Shown here one piece after another: positions 1 through 11,593 of a stretch of DNA of 64,000 nt. The translations under genes and the position numbers were made by a program. Position 1 is the first letter of the stretch; the number at the start of each line of letters is the position of its first letter. The DNA is taken from assembly GCA_022592445.1 (NCBI GenBank), contig JABYQR010000039.1:143240-207239 (forward strand), written 5' to 3'. The notes below the pieces were generated by a model. It was not told the DNA's origin and did no database searches. It saw only the letters and a program-made list of their open reading frames with translations. This stretch comes from Cytidiella melzeri. Lineage: Eukaryota; Basidiomycota; Agaricomycetes; Polyporales; Irpicaceae.

Positions 1-2
1 AT

Positions 3-194
3 AGCAAAATCGACTGCTTCGACCGAGCCAAGAACGCATGTCGTCGCTCTAGCCACCAAAAATCTATTGACCTTCGACACATCCCCACCATCCGACGTCG
101 AGGTGATCTTCGCTGGCTCGTCTTCACCAAAGAGGAGCTCATGCAGCTCTCTTCAAGCTTCAATTCAAAAAAGTATTTCCGGACAACACTTTGA
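3..194 (+). CDS. Possible 3' end of a gene entering from the left edge
   Basis: An open frame runs in from the window edge and stops at 192-194. The 63-residue peptide is basic and mixed in composition, with a stretch reading LRWLVFTKEELMQL that looks more like protein than noise. I do not recognise a family and no splice signal can be tested at the edge. It may be the last exon of a plus-strand gene, or chance. Confidence 0.2.
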   Translation, partial: SKIDCFDRAKNACRRSSHQKSIDLRHIPTIRRRGDLRWLVFTKEELMQLSSSFNSKKYFRTTL

Positions 195-801
195 TCCCAA
201 TACCTGTCTGTCCGTCGGGTGTACCGAAGGCATTAATGTTCCGAGGTTTGAGCTTGTCTTGATAGTGGCATATAGTATCAGGAATTGACGCATGTCAGAT
301 CACAAACGTCTCAAATCGTGCTGGCGCATTCGCCCTTGACCTCATGTCCACATGCCATCCGCATATGGCGACCATCGTGCATTTCGCTACTGAAGAATTA
401 TGTTTATATGCTCTAGAACGCGGTGACTATCAGAAAGGGTGTATGGCGAGAAAATGCTCTATTGTAGCTAGGTAGGTTCGTGTTGCAAGCAAGGCCTCAC
501 CTACTACGGGGACTTGACGATAGCTCTTCGGCCAATTCCTTGAATTATGTTGGCACGCGCACGGGCTCCGAGGTGATGCGTAAGTATTGTTGTTATTGTC
601 AAGATTTTGTATGGGCATAATGTGATTACATTACATCGCCGCCGCGCGCACTGCGAGACAGCGAGACAGAGCGTACTGAGTCATGCTACTATCTATGTAT
701 GAGAATGGGATACGAGACGAATAATTACTAACGATAGCATGCGAGTGTCCTTTGGTGCTCACAGACGTCCAAACTAAGAGTACAAAAGAAGAATTCGTAG
801 C
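195..801. other. Intergenic, nothing recognised
   Basis: Only short unrelated frames occur here. It lies downstream of the minus-strand proteasome gene and would hold its 3' untranslated region. I see no RNA gene or repeat. Confidence 0.4.
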
Positions 802-1849
802 TCAATCCTTCTTCAACTCGCGTTGTATGATGAACACACGGTCACCATCAGTGGTCGTCGTGAGTTCTTTAAGCCCACGGTAGTTTTCCAAGCCTTGGGT
901 TGACCGTCCCTTGGAAAGGACAACAAAGATCTCGAGCCCATCACCGACCTGTATCGCAAGGGAAACGTCAGATGATTCGTACGGCAGAGCCAAAAATACC
1001 CACCTCGATGTGACGCTCCGTTGCGCTTGTAAAGGAATCGATGACGATAGCGAGGACGTCTGATAGTGGCAGATGTGCTGGGTGTGATTGGCCAGCTGCT
1101 GCCTGCTGGTTCTTGAAGTAGATCTAGCGCCGGACGTAAGTCGGGTAAGGATCGGATGGCCATACGTGACGCCAAACTAGAATCTACTATGCACATACCT
1201 GGTTATCTAAGAACGGTTGTACTAGTGCTTGCGCTGCCCCTGCAGCTCGGCATGCTTCCCGTTCATATGATCCCACAGGGTCAAAAGAATACACCGCCCC
1301 TGTGCCTAAAGAGAAGATCAACGTTCTGCGCACTGGGCCAGAGAAAGACTGACGTACCGTCTTCCTCAATACCACCCAGGATGTTGTAAACGTAGAAAGG
1401 GAAGAAACGGCGCCCGTACAGCATTGTCTGGATCAGGCGAGCAATCGCACCTAAAGGCATATCTTTTGCATGCGCATGACGGTACCACTGACCAACCAAG
1501 ATGAGAAATTGGGCAAGAAAACATGAGCGCGGCGGATTACTCACCTCTAGTCGTTGTTGCACCTTCTTCACGAACATATTGCCGTCAGCTGCAAAACCGT
1601 TCACAGCCAGGACCGCGCGGTCAGTCCTGTGATGTATGTGAGGTGATGCACGCGTAGTCTGACCACAAACACGCACAATCGAAACACCTTGGGTGCGTAG
1701 CGCGTCTGGATACTGTATCCTTCACTCTGCCTCGTATCACCCGCAATGACAGAGAAGTCCGCACCAGCGATGGCGAGGATGGTACCGCCATTCTCTGTGT
1801 AGGGGTTGAACTGGCGTTCCTGAGGCTTGGAGAATGAACCGTCGGGCAT
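802..1849 (-). CDS. PRE7: 20S proteasome subunit beta type-6 (Pre7/PSMB1 family)
   Basis: This is a structural beta subunit of the 20S proteasome core, a non-catalytic member of the inner beta ring. Successive exons give the family's signposts in order: [17 protein letters not shown], then [91 protein letters not shown], and finally [11 protein letters not shown]. This matches the yeast Pre7 pattern closely. The C-terminus ends in basic KKD. I chose the ATG at 1849 because it begins the residues just before QFNPY; an in-frame ATG at 1909 would add 20 residues. At least five short introns interrupt the gene. It is surely the ortholog; exact exon borders are inferred. Confidence 0.9.
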
Positions 1850-4800
1850 TGTCGTAGAAAAAGGCGAAAAGATCGGGAGTGCGTCGGTGACGGTAAGAGC
1901 AGAGAGCATAGACGGCGGGGGCCAAGGTATAAGTATACTGCAGCAGGGACGCGTCAGTTTCCTTCAGCGCGTATTTCCACATTTGCGGAGTTTAAATCCG
2001 ATTTAGGATAATAATCCGAGATTTCTACTCCTCCGCTCCCACCACCATCCCCGTCCGCCAGTTCTCACCCTGCAAATCCCCCATAACCGATGATATTCCG
2101 CCCGGTTTTGATGGATCACTGCACGCCTTTGCGGCCTGGAACGATATGCGAGGCCGGCAGTTAATGTCTTTCAAAAGCAGACAATCCCGACTTGCATTCG
2201 TTGGCGATTGGACAGACAAACAGAGGCGGACACGCTGGCTTGCGTGCAACCGTCGAGGTGCTGCAAGCTGTCCAGTTGACTCTGGCGTTCACACACTTGT
2301 ATATTGTTGACAAGGGAAGCATCCCATACAGTTCATCCTCGCATTTCATTTCATACAACATACAGAATGTAACCATTCATTCGTTGACCGCGTGCATCGA
2401 GCCGACGGGGAACATATCGTTACGTGGTTGCACCGCGAGAGCCGGCGCACGCTACATCAAGCAGCGAATACAGCATGGTCTTTCCTGAACAAAATACTCA
2501 CCAGGGAGGTTCGCATACATACATCAGCATCTCGGAGCAAACTCCACCAGTCGAAAGCCGGCTATTTCTCCGGTCGACACTTGGTCGACACTGCCGTTAC
2601 ATTTATATTTGTAGCTCCCGGGGTCCCACCGTGACTTCAGTTTCGTCGTATGTCACGGTGCGGTCGACCACTGCAAATGTTGGGTGAGATTGCCTCGAGT
2701 AAGCACGAACTCTTTTATGCTAATCAAGGCCTCAAGGCTCATTTCCCTTTTGTATGTAGCTGAAGATCTTGCGCGGTGAATGCGTTGCGGGGTACCACCG
2801 TATCACATGCATCACAAAAATTCGACGCACTGAGCTTTATACAACGGCGATGTCACCAGCACAGCACAATAACCCGATCATAGCGCGATACACAGGGTCC
2901 CTCGACTATCAATCCAGTCTCATTTTGTGGCACAACCATCTTCAAAGCTCTAGCGGCCAGATCACTCGGAGAAACCAACGTTTCCCATCAGAGCAAAGCG
3001 TGCTGGCCACCTGTACTCACTGCGATCGAACTGGCTTACTGGCTTACTCCTTAGCAGATCAAGCGCGGCACGGACGCGACCTCCGACGTTTGGCCTCAGC
3101 TCCACGTCGGCATTGTGTTCCGACTCGTTTGTACCGGGCAATGTCGGCAGTCTTTCGTATGCATGCACATGCACAACGAATCTCGACACAGGACAAACAC
3201 AACGAACGGCCAATTGCCGCGCATAGCAACGACTTTTGGCATGTGCGATCCCAAAGACTATATTATACTCTACTTACATAACTGCCTGTGTACTCCTGGC
3301 CACAGTTGATTTACGCTGACCAAAATAAGCATCTCCTTCGAGGACAACCTTCAGTACTCAGCCCCGACATCACACTCTGGAGCTGTATTCTTCTTCTCAG
3401 ACCGCATGCGTTATATTGCTAAGTCGCGATTAAGTCAAACACTGTTCTAGCGATACAACATAATCAGCTGTTGACCATACACAGCTCCATGTTATTTGCA
3501 TCATCTCGATTTTCACAGTTGATAAGATCCAGCTTGTTGTGCGAGGTCTCGCACAAAAAAACTCCTGATCGCTCATCGAGTTTTCTGACGAACAGTCGCA
3601 ATCAAGTACGTTGGTTTTTTGTCTTGGTACAAGTATCAACTAACATGCAGCTCTCGCAGTCTTAGCATTTGTACCTTGCGGTCACGCTGATATTGTCACG
3701 TTGGCCCTCCCCCTGGCACTGTGTGGACCGGACATCAAAATCGAGCTTCGTGTAACATACGGCTATTGCAATTGACGATCAAGCACCGATAGGAGGCTCT
3801 CACGTCTTCCCCTTCTTGTCCAATACCATGCACGACACACTAACTGCATAGAGCTCTTTCAATCCCTACTCTGTACCCACGTGTGGGAGCGTGGTCACCC
3901 TCAATCCCAGTGTGGCCGCAACAGTCTCATATCATTCCCAGGGACAGTATGTCCTATCTTCCTGTCAGTCCGCTCACTCTCACGTTATCGCTTCGCAGGC
4001 AACTAAAACTTCTACCGTGCCCTCTCGCGTATGACCTTCGTACCCACATACCAAAGTGCATGACCGCTACCGGCCCCTTTCAAGCGACAGAACCTTTCAA
4101 CAATCTCGCACGGTGGACGACAGTGCGGGCGAATCGTGCAGCTTCTATACTGGCAGAATGGTCTCTACAGCCACCAGTCTCCACTCGCCGAGTTCAGAAT
4201 CCCCGAGAGGTACTCCAATCGTCCGAACGTAGAAAATTCGAATGCGATATCGCCAGAGGCTCTTCGGACTGTATACACGAATGTCCCTGCCCTGCTCCTC
4301 AGTATGTCGTTCTGGACTGCTCTGGTTCTCGTGGCTCATGCTACGTTACATCATATTGCCGCTTCCGGGACGCGACAATCCTCTGACAGCGATTGGTGAG
4401 CACCCCCGCTTTTCCTCAAACGCTCATACAGGTAGATTTTGACGGCTCCGGCTTTTTAGCATGCGCTGCGCGTGGGCGAGCCCGTCTGGGTCGAGGCTCA
4501 CAAAGACCCACCCTCGGTATACTTTCACCATGCTGTTTGAAAGGCTCCATGATATTCACCTTGATTGGCCGATCCTCCTTCCTGTCTCTTAGATGCCCCA
4601 CACATGTTGAGCGGGTCCAGACTCGTAGGCTGAGCCAATTGCGCCGTAGAACGAACCACCGCAAGCTGGTCGACTTTTCCTGTCTGACTCTCAAAGTGAC
4701 ATCTACCATAACCGCGGTGGAATCCGCACATGATCGGCATTGCCATTTATTCCTAGGTGGGCTCAGCTCAAATTGCTTTATTTGGCCCTCGTTTCTCTAC

Positions 4801-5964
4801 TGATTTTGTGATCGACACTGAAGGCAGTTTTGTACGGCAGCGTCGAAAATTTGCACAAGGACTGCGAATACTGCGACGAAGATGCCGATCAGGAGCTTGA
4901 GCGTACAGATCTTTAGAACGCTCCGGTGTTTTCTTGGCGATATTTGACACCCTTGGCACATTCCTGTGTCAAGCGTGGGTAACCTGGCCAGACGCAACAC
5001 TGGTCCCTGCTCTTTTCCGTAGCTGCTGCTTCGAAAAGCATGGGCTCCTTCTTCGTTATACATCGTCGACGCAACCCATGAAAGGTGTTGAAACACTCAG
5101 GCTTTCAGGTACGGAAAAAGAAGATCCGTACACTTCCTTGTTGTGCCTCTCCTTACAAGAATCCCGTAACAAGGCAGAACTATGGAGTAACATGCCACAT
5201 GTAAAACTTTGGACACGACGGGGCTTCGCTATCAACCATTCCAATTCGACATCGATGACTACACACAACCATGACAGCGCCCTACTCGTCATCTTCGTCT
5301 ACCGACCTCAGCTGAGCTGATTCCGGCTACTCACTAACCAGTGCTTGTGACCCTCTTCGACCCCTCTGCACAACGACTTCCAAGTACGCCTTAAATCATC
5401 GGTATACAATCAGGCCTAGATGCAAACTCCTCCCCTCCGACCCTTGATATCCCAATTGACAAAGTCTAGTTTATCTCGACGTCGGGGAAACCCACGGTCC
5501 ACTCCCAATTCTTCCGAGCCCAAAGGACTGTTCAACTATCATGCATTGTGTATGATTAGACGACCATGTCCGACGGCCTCCCTTGTTGCCTTCGTGGAAC
5601 GCGTGAACGCCGGTAAATCTGCGATATCGTTGAGTGAGGTATCTCTTATCACTATCACTATCACTATCGATACCACACATATTTTGAGTCGTGGGCAGCG
5701 CAGGTTGCTGTGATTCGGTTAGCATCCGTCGTGCACACTATTGGAGAGATACGGGAACTGCTGGTGATCAAGTATTGTACAAGACGCGTCGGGCGTCGAT
5801 GATATTCTTGTGCAAGAAGTGCATGTAGCTACCGTAGGTTTGTACCAACAGAAGTCAAATAATGGACACACAGTCCGCGTGGTGCTTGGTGTCTCTACGA
5901 GAATCTATTCCGCGTTGAAGAAATCATACTTAACGAATCAGCCAATGAGGGGTCTTGCCAGCTT
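1850..5964. other. 4.1 kb stretch with no recognisable gene
   Basis: Many frames of 60-170 residues exist on both strands, but none shows a known domain, consistent frame-plus-splice structure or biased composition. The longest (2769-3281 plus, 170 codons) has no recognisable motif. A minus frame at 4797-5096 contains one hydrophobic segment that could be a membrane helix, but no partner exons are evident. The left end holds the proteasome gene promoter. The stretch may contain an old decayed element. Confidence 0.35.
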
Positions 5965-7729
5965 CTACGAACTCGAATCCGAATCTGGGCTGTCGATCTC
6001 CTCGTATTTTACGTCGCGCGCAGGCTCACCCTGCATGTTCTTGTAGAAGAGGACGTCGCCGTCGTCTTCCACGAACACGCAGTGTGTGAAGCTTCTCCAC
6101 AGGGCACGAAAAACGTTGGTGCTGTCTTGGGCGTATGCCGGTCCGAGCATAGGGCGAAGGACTTCGCTGGCTTTCCACAGGTTGTCTGATAGAAGGGAGG
6201 TGAGTGTGACGAGTATTTTTAGTATGCGACATGCTTACGGAAAGGGATCTGTGCAAAGAGATGATGTGCGACGTGGTTGTGGTTGATCCCAAGCAGGAAC
6301 CATTCTCCGATCCAGCCGAGGAAGGGCTAGCATTGCGATTCAGTCTATTTGCGAAAACGACTTGAGGGGGTAACACGTACTCTGTCGATGGTGACTAAGG
6401 CGCCTCGGGCTTTCGTCCAGACGCTATCGCGGTAATGAGGGACAGTGGGGTCCGTGTGCTGTAGCTACATCGGACCAAGATCAGCCAGCGTTAAGAAGCC
6501 GTGGTAGAGTTCGCATGACGCACAATGGCCATAGTCACAATCCTGTTCCAAATTCACTGTCGTTGAGCATGCGTCTGACAACGGACGAGAGAAGATGGAC
6601 TGACCAGTGATTAGTCAGAAACCAAGGAATGATAAAGAGCTTGAGAACTGTGCTGAAGGACGAGAATTGGATGCAGATGCCGAGGAAGGCGAACATGGCT
6701 CCGATGCCAATATCGGAGAGGATCACGTCCCAGCGCTGGTGTGGACCAAATAGGGCGCTATCTGTAGTGAAGTGCTGATATGGCAACTGAGTACGGTTGG
6801 AGAGGGCGAGAAACATTCACTTACGTTGCTTCCAGGCGGAAAACGCTTGGAGCCCATGGTGTTCCAGCTAAACATTGGCGTGTCAGTTCTGCAATAATAA
6901 TAGTCGACGAGACGTCTACTGTACATGAGATATGTGTCTGCAATCCGGGTTAGGTACGCTTCAATTCATGCATATTCAGATTACTCACGATGACCGAAAA
7001 AGTTCATGATGAACAAACGCGCGAGGCTGAAGAGAGGAGAATCCTCGATGGCCTCCCTGTAGATCTCCCTCGTAGACTCATGTTTTGGGGGAAGGTTCAA
7101 GTCGCTCCTTGTGTAAGGCACGAACGCCTCGTCCATCTCAAGCGAACCGTTGTGCTTGTGATGGCGAAGGTGTGTGATGCGCCAGGAAAAGTAGGGTAGG
7201 AAAACCCAAGAGTGGCAGATGAACCCTACGAGATGATTCACCCAGTAGATTTGCGAGACGTTTCCGTGATCAGCCTGTAGGTGAGACATCCATTAGCACG
7301 CGTCGACGCGCCATTCACTCGGTTAGGCATAGCATACATCGTGTCCTACAGCAAAAGAGGAGTGGTGAAATGAGACAAGGACCTATCAAAAGCCGCCAGC
7401 GACGTACCCAGTGCCCAAAATCCTGCCCATGCTATTGGCTGCCACCACAGATAGAATGCCCATCCCACCACCTTCACTGCGGTCGACATGAAAGGATAGG
7501 ACGCATATGGAAGACCTGCAGGCAAAGCTGCGCCCCTGACAAGCCACACGCCGAAAGTGTGCAGCAAAGCAGAGATTAAGATGAGGCGACCAAAGGCTAT
7601 GAGAGACTTGGTCGTGCTCCGTTTCCAGACGTCCTCAGGCAGTGCTTTGCGAAGAACGACATAGTCCAGTGTTGGGGGTACAAACGGCGTTTTTGTACGC
7701 TCTACGTACTCTGGGCTGTCGGCAAACAT
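5965..7729 (-). CDS. Delta-12-type (oleate) fatty acid desaturase
   Basis: This is a membrane di-iron desaturase of the FAD2/delta-12 class, which converts oleoyl to linoleoyl chains in the endoplasmic reticulum. The N-terminus MFADSPEY...TPFVPPTL is typical of fungal family members. Three histidine boxes are readable: HDADH (box 1), HLRHHKH (box 2, in [13 protein letters not shown]) and HVAHH (box 3, in [10 protein letters not shown]). Near the end lie [10 protein letters not shown] and an acidic-serine tail. Box 1 exists only if an 8-nt micro-exon at 7338-7345 is spliced in. The start at 7729 is supported by a TATA-like box 46-52 nt upstream. Six or more introns are present. The join around 6840-6930 could not be resolved cleanly, so a short segment before NTMGSKRF is uncertain. 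Regiospecificity (delta-12 or delta-12/15) cannot be read by eye. Confidence 0.85.
7338..7345 (-). other. 8-nt micro-exon encoding desaturase histidine box 1
   Basis: The upstream exon ends at 7408 with ...CTG G before gtacgt. A 62-nt intron ends in ctgtag, then the exon GACACGAT, then a 63-nt intron (gtatgc...ctacag), and the next exon starts at 7274 with GCTGATCACGG. Joined, the codons read G-H-D-A-D-H-G, which supplies the first HxxxH iron ligand pair at its expected place. Without the micro-exon the protein has no box 1. Confidence 0.8.
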
Positions 7730-7774
7730 TGGCAGCAAAGGTTTGAGCAGGCAAAGGTTGGACACTTGCAGACG

Positions 7775-7781
7775 TTTTATA
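7775..7781 (-). promoter_or_regulatory. TATA-like box of the desaturase gene
   Basis: On the minus strand the sequence reads TATAAAA, 46-52 nt before the ATG at 7729. It supports that start over the upstream in-frame ATG at 7879. Confidence 0.5.
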
Positions 7782-8527
7782 CCTTTTGCGCGCCTATTTT
7801 GGCACCCCCGAGTCTGCAAGCGAGACTGGATCGCAACGCATGTCGTATCATCCCTGCAATGTCGACAATTCAGAGACATCAGTAGTCTGCGATCCGAAAA
7901 GCGTACTGTATAACAACAATGTTTCCAAATTGAAGAACCCGGAGAGAGGTGAAAGCGCGTCGCAGGCGTTTAGTTGCCCCAACGAACAAGTTTGGCACTA
8001 CTGATGGAATGTCACAATAGGTAACCGTGATGAAGCCACGTCGTATTACGAGGTCAGCTTTTGGTAACAAACCTGGAATGTCGAAATTAGCATTCCGCTT
8101 GATGCGTGCCATGGGTGGCTTCACTGTACCTATTAGCGCCGCTTCAGTCACCAAACGTCTGTGTAACTCTTACCTGTACATGCATCCAGTTGCTGGTCAA
8201 TCGTAAGCACTGGGTTCGATGCAGTCGTCAGTGTGAACGCCGTTGGGGAGGCCTCTCAACAGCAGATAGGAGATTCCGTAACACCGCTTCTGCTCAGCAT
8301 GCTACATCTGGTGTTGACGCATGAGAGATCTGATTCAACTCGAACAAAGACACTACTCACAAGTACCGGCATTGACAGATTGATGAAGAGCGCTGACCAG
8401 TACACACGTTGACGAAGAGTTGGAAGACAACTTGATTCGATTCTGCAACGTCAGGATCATGCACACTCGAGATCGACTTGTAACGATACCGAAGAGATTA
8501 CGATAATGTTGTCGTCGGGCCATAAAA
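7782..8527. other. Intergenic between desaturase and PRMT3
   Basis: This is the desaturase upstream region plus the PRMT3 3' flank. A minus frame of 91 codons (7879-8154) has no recognised motif. Nothing else stands out. Confidence 0.35.
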
Positions 8528-10846
8528 TTAACGGACTTTGAAAGTCTGTATTATTGCATCACCCAATTCCGTACTCTCCGAGTCTCGCACTGCGTAATGT
8601 ATCTCGACCTCGAGCTCTCGCGAGTTTTCGGTGCTTTTGCGAAGTTTGAAAACGCCCTGGACCACCGTACCTTTGTGAACCCCATGGATCAGTACAATGC
8701 ACAATCTAAGCGCGAGAAGCGAGGACAATGCTGTAAAATATGATTGCCTTACCTTCGTCGGCCCTTATTGGATCCCTCAGTAGGAACAGCGTTTGTTTCC
8801 AGTGTGTCGGCGTGGACTTGGGACCGGTACTGAAGCTTGTGATTACAGGGCTCGGTGGTTTCAAACCTTCCCCCGAGCTCATTCGGCGTGTGATATGTGG
8901 TCTACCCCCAAGCGGCCACAGTTCGGCGAGTACGGGATCGCCTTCGTGAATGACATGCACCTTCGTATCGTCAGATACACGCTCTCCTGTCGTGGTGAAG
9001 AACGTGTCGAAGTACAAAACGAAAGCATTGATCTTCGTCCGTCGGGCGGTTGTGGACACCAGGGTAAACGGCATTGTGAAGTCCAGCTGGCGCGTAGTAA
9101 TGTCAGCAAGTAGCAAGTCCTATTCACATCGAAGTTCAATGTATGTTTCAGAGGCGCTGATTAGCTCGTCTCGCGCCTACCTTGATGACAAAAGGCTCGC
9201 TAGCGACGGACTCTGGTCCTACGACGTCCACGATAGCGTCGTTGTAGACATCTTCGGCCATGGTCGATAGATCGAAGCCTGTGAAAATGAGCGCAGCCCA
9301 TGAGATTCAGACTGGAAAAGATGACAACGTATATCCCTACCGTACACATCGTTCCAAAACCCTACACGTTCTTTGTAAATCTCCGATGCGTCGCAAAGCG
9401 CGAACATCATCTTCGTCTGGCTTGGTGCCATGACACCTTTGTCCGGGCGGAGGAACCGATCTCGTGCATGGAGCACAGAATCCAACATCGACTCGTACAG
9501 TAGCGCGTATCCCATCCATTCAGAGATGATAACATCAACGTGGGGGACATCGTCTGGTAGCGAAATGTCCTCGACTTTGCCGCGAATGACCCTGCAAAAA
9601 TTGAGCCACCGCCGTAAACACGTTGCCACCCCATTTCGCTCACAGGATCACACTGAGACTCACTTGATGACATGGTCAAGTCCATTTGTCTTCACGATAC
9701 GCTCCGCCTTCTCTGCAATGTCACTGGCATCGACGGCAAAAACACGCTTGGCGCCTGCTCGCGCCGCAAACAAGGAAAGAATCCCAGTCCCACAGCCAAC
9801 GTCAAGGACGACTGCGTTTTCGAAGAGACTGCGGTTTTTGAGAATGAAAGAAGCATAGCTCGCGGTCCGGACTTTATCTTGAATCATAACGGCATGGATG
9901 TCTGATTGAACATATCGTGAACATGGTTATCTACCACCGGCGGGGCTACGGAGAATAGTGGAACTCACCGTTTTCTCCATAGCTTTGGAAGTAATGTGAA
10001 TCGTCGTCTCGGAGTGGTATAGCCACACTAGTAGAAGATGACGGGATGGGGTCTCTCAAGGACTCCGCGAGACCGGCGAGATTGAGTTTCTGGCTCACGA
10101 ATCCACGGTAATCTGCAAAATCTTGCCGTGATTTTCGAAGCTTCTCTTCCAACCGACGGATTTGGAGCATGGCATGATTGAGGTCCGTAGGCGCTTGGGA
10201 AGACTTTGCACCCTCAGATGGTTCATCTTCGTCTTCATCAGACCAATCGTCTGATTGTAGTTCTGGATCAAAGTTTCGTATCAGTTTTCCGGAGGTTTTG
10301 GGAGCAAAAATCAGCTGACGAAGTAGAGGATCGTCTTCGAGGACTGGAATCAGGTATGCATCGGAAGAAAACAGTGTCTCGCTGCCGTCGAGGGCAGTGA
10401 CTGCCGATACTTTTGGGTTCTGCAAGCTGTGAGCCTCAAGCTCTCGAGGAGCATGTTATGTGGATGTACCTCCTTACGTATCCAATTTATCAAACGGATT
10501 CGCTGATGAACATCAAGACCTGCACGACAAAGGAGACGAGTAAGCGATGCAAACCGGGCAAATGCGAGACATGTTGGAAAATATGCATACCGAGGCGTGT
10601 GCAGTGTTTCTCAAGGTCAAAGCCGTGTGCTGTTCTGTCGTGTTCTAGCGCTGCACCGGCGGATGGAAACTCAGAACTGTCAAAGAGGGACTTGCAGGGA
10701 CGGCTCGACATGGAGTCAGAGACCCAGTCATCCCATGTTTCGTCGTCTGCATCGTCTTCATCTGAGCTTGAATCAGATACCTCGCGATTATCGTGGGTTT
10801 CGGTTGGCAAGTCCTCGATATGTTGTGATGGTAGTCGGAACGACAT
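8528..10846 (-). CDS. PRMT3: Protein arginine N-methyltransferase 3
   Basis: This is a type I protein arginine methyltransferase of the PRMT3 subclass, which in other organisms methylates ribosomal protein uS5 (Rps2). In order it shows an acidic N-terminus ([17 protein letters not shown]), a zinc-finger-like segment beginning [14 protein letters not shown] with His-x4-His, and [12 protein letters not shown] coiled coil ([10 protein letters not shown]) and [12 protein letters not shown] lead into the core. The catalytic core has the SAM-binding [20 protein letters not shown], the double-E loop [14 protein letters not shown], and the C-terminal [18 protein letters not shown]. Start at 10846 is the first ATG before the acidic segment. 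Oddity: the zinc finger has Leu where the second Cys should be, so only one Cys remains. At least six introns are present. The assignment to PRMT3 rather than PRMT1 rests on the N-terminal extension. Confidence 0.9.
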
Positions 10847-11593
10847 TTGGTGAGCTGTTCTGGAAAGTGTTGCTCCAATGTCCAGCTAGGATAGTGGTAA
10901 TGTCCGTATTAGACAAATAGTATCGGATCAGAGGATGTTTGAATTTGCAAGTACTCTTTACAGCTGATAGTCACGTACAGCCTCTTTGGCACTGGGGAAT
11001 TGCGATGTCAGCTACTTGGAGTGACTTCACGAGGAGAACACAAATGGCGGTAGAGAGGGCCAAGGCAAAAGTGCGTGATTGCAATGTTGTAGAAATGCAC
11101 TGCTCACCTTGTGCAGCCACGATACGCCGGACAGCGAAGACAGCCCCGAGTACGTCGTGGAGGAAGTCCAAAGACGAGGCAGCCTCCGGACTCATGATCA
11201 ATTAAGATTGAAAACGACTTGAAACTCCGCAGAGTTGGCCTGATCAGGAAGGTATATCAGTAAAAGATTCCCCAGAATCAGGGTCGGTTATGCCCACTTA
11301 CCTTAAACGTTTGGGCCTTGGTTGAGACAACCAGCAGAATAACACCTCTCTGGTTTACCTGCCAGCAACGAAGTTCACTAGCAGCATCTCTCCATTGGCA
11401 CGAGTGTGAAGAAATCGGTCCATATACGTACAAGCGCTTATCGGTCTCAACACTCTTGGTGATAACAGTCACACTAGTAGCGACATTCACCGGAAACTCA
11501 AGCTACTCACGGTAACTCCACTTCATTCCATCCAGCACCAGAGAACTGCGAAAGTGTCTGATTTGTACTCTGTACAGCGACCTCAACTGCGTC
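10847..11593. other. Intergenic or unresolved minus-strand coding fragments
   Basis: This lies between PRMT3 and the divergent oxygenase gene. Two minus frames look faintly coding. One (11201 down) begins MIMSPEAASSLDFLHDVLG and could splice to a short tail. The other (11490 down to about 11204) contains RLYVYGPISSHSCQWRDAA. I could not join them into a convincing gene or match a family. The region must also hold the promoter for the oxygenase. Confidence 0.25.

Noticed and set aside
2769..3281. 170-codon plus-strand frame
   Set aside because: No motif, no splice context and an equally long frame on the other strand; composition looks random.
4797..5096. 99-codon minus frame with a hydrophobic helix
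   Set aside because: A single hydrophobic run without supporting exons or family resemblance is not enough to call a membrane protein.
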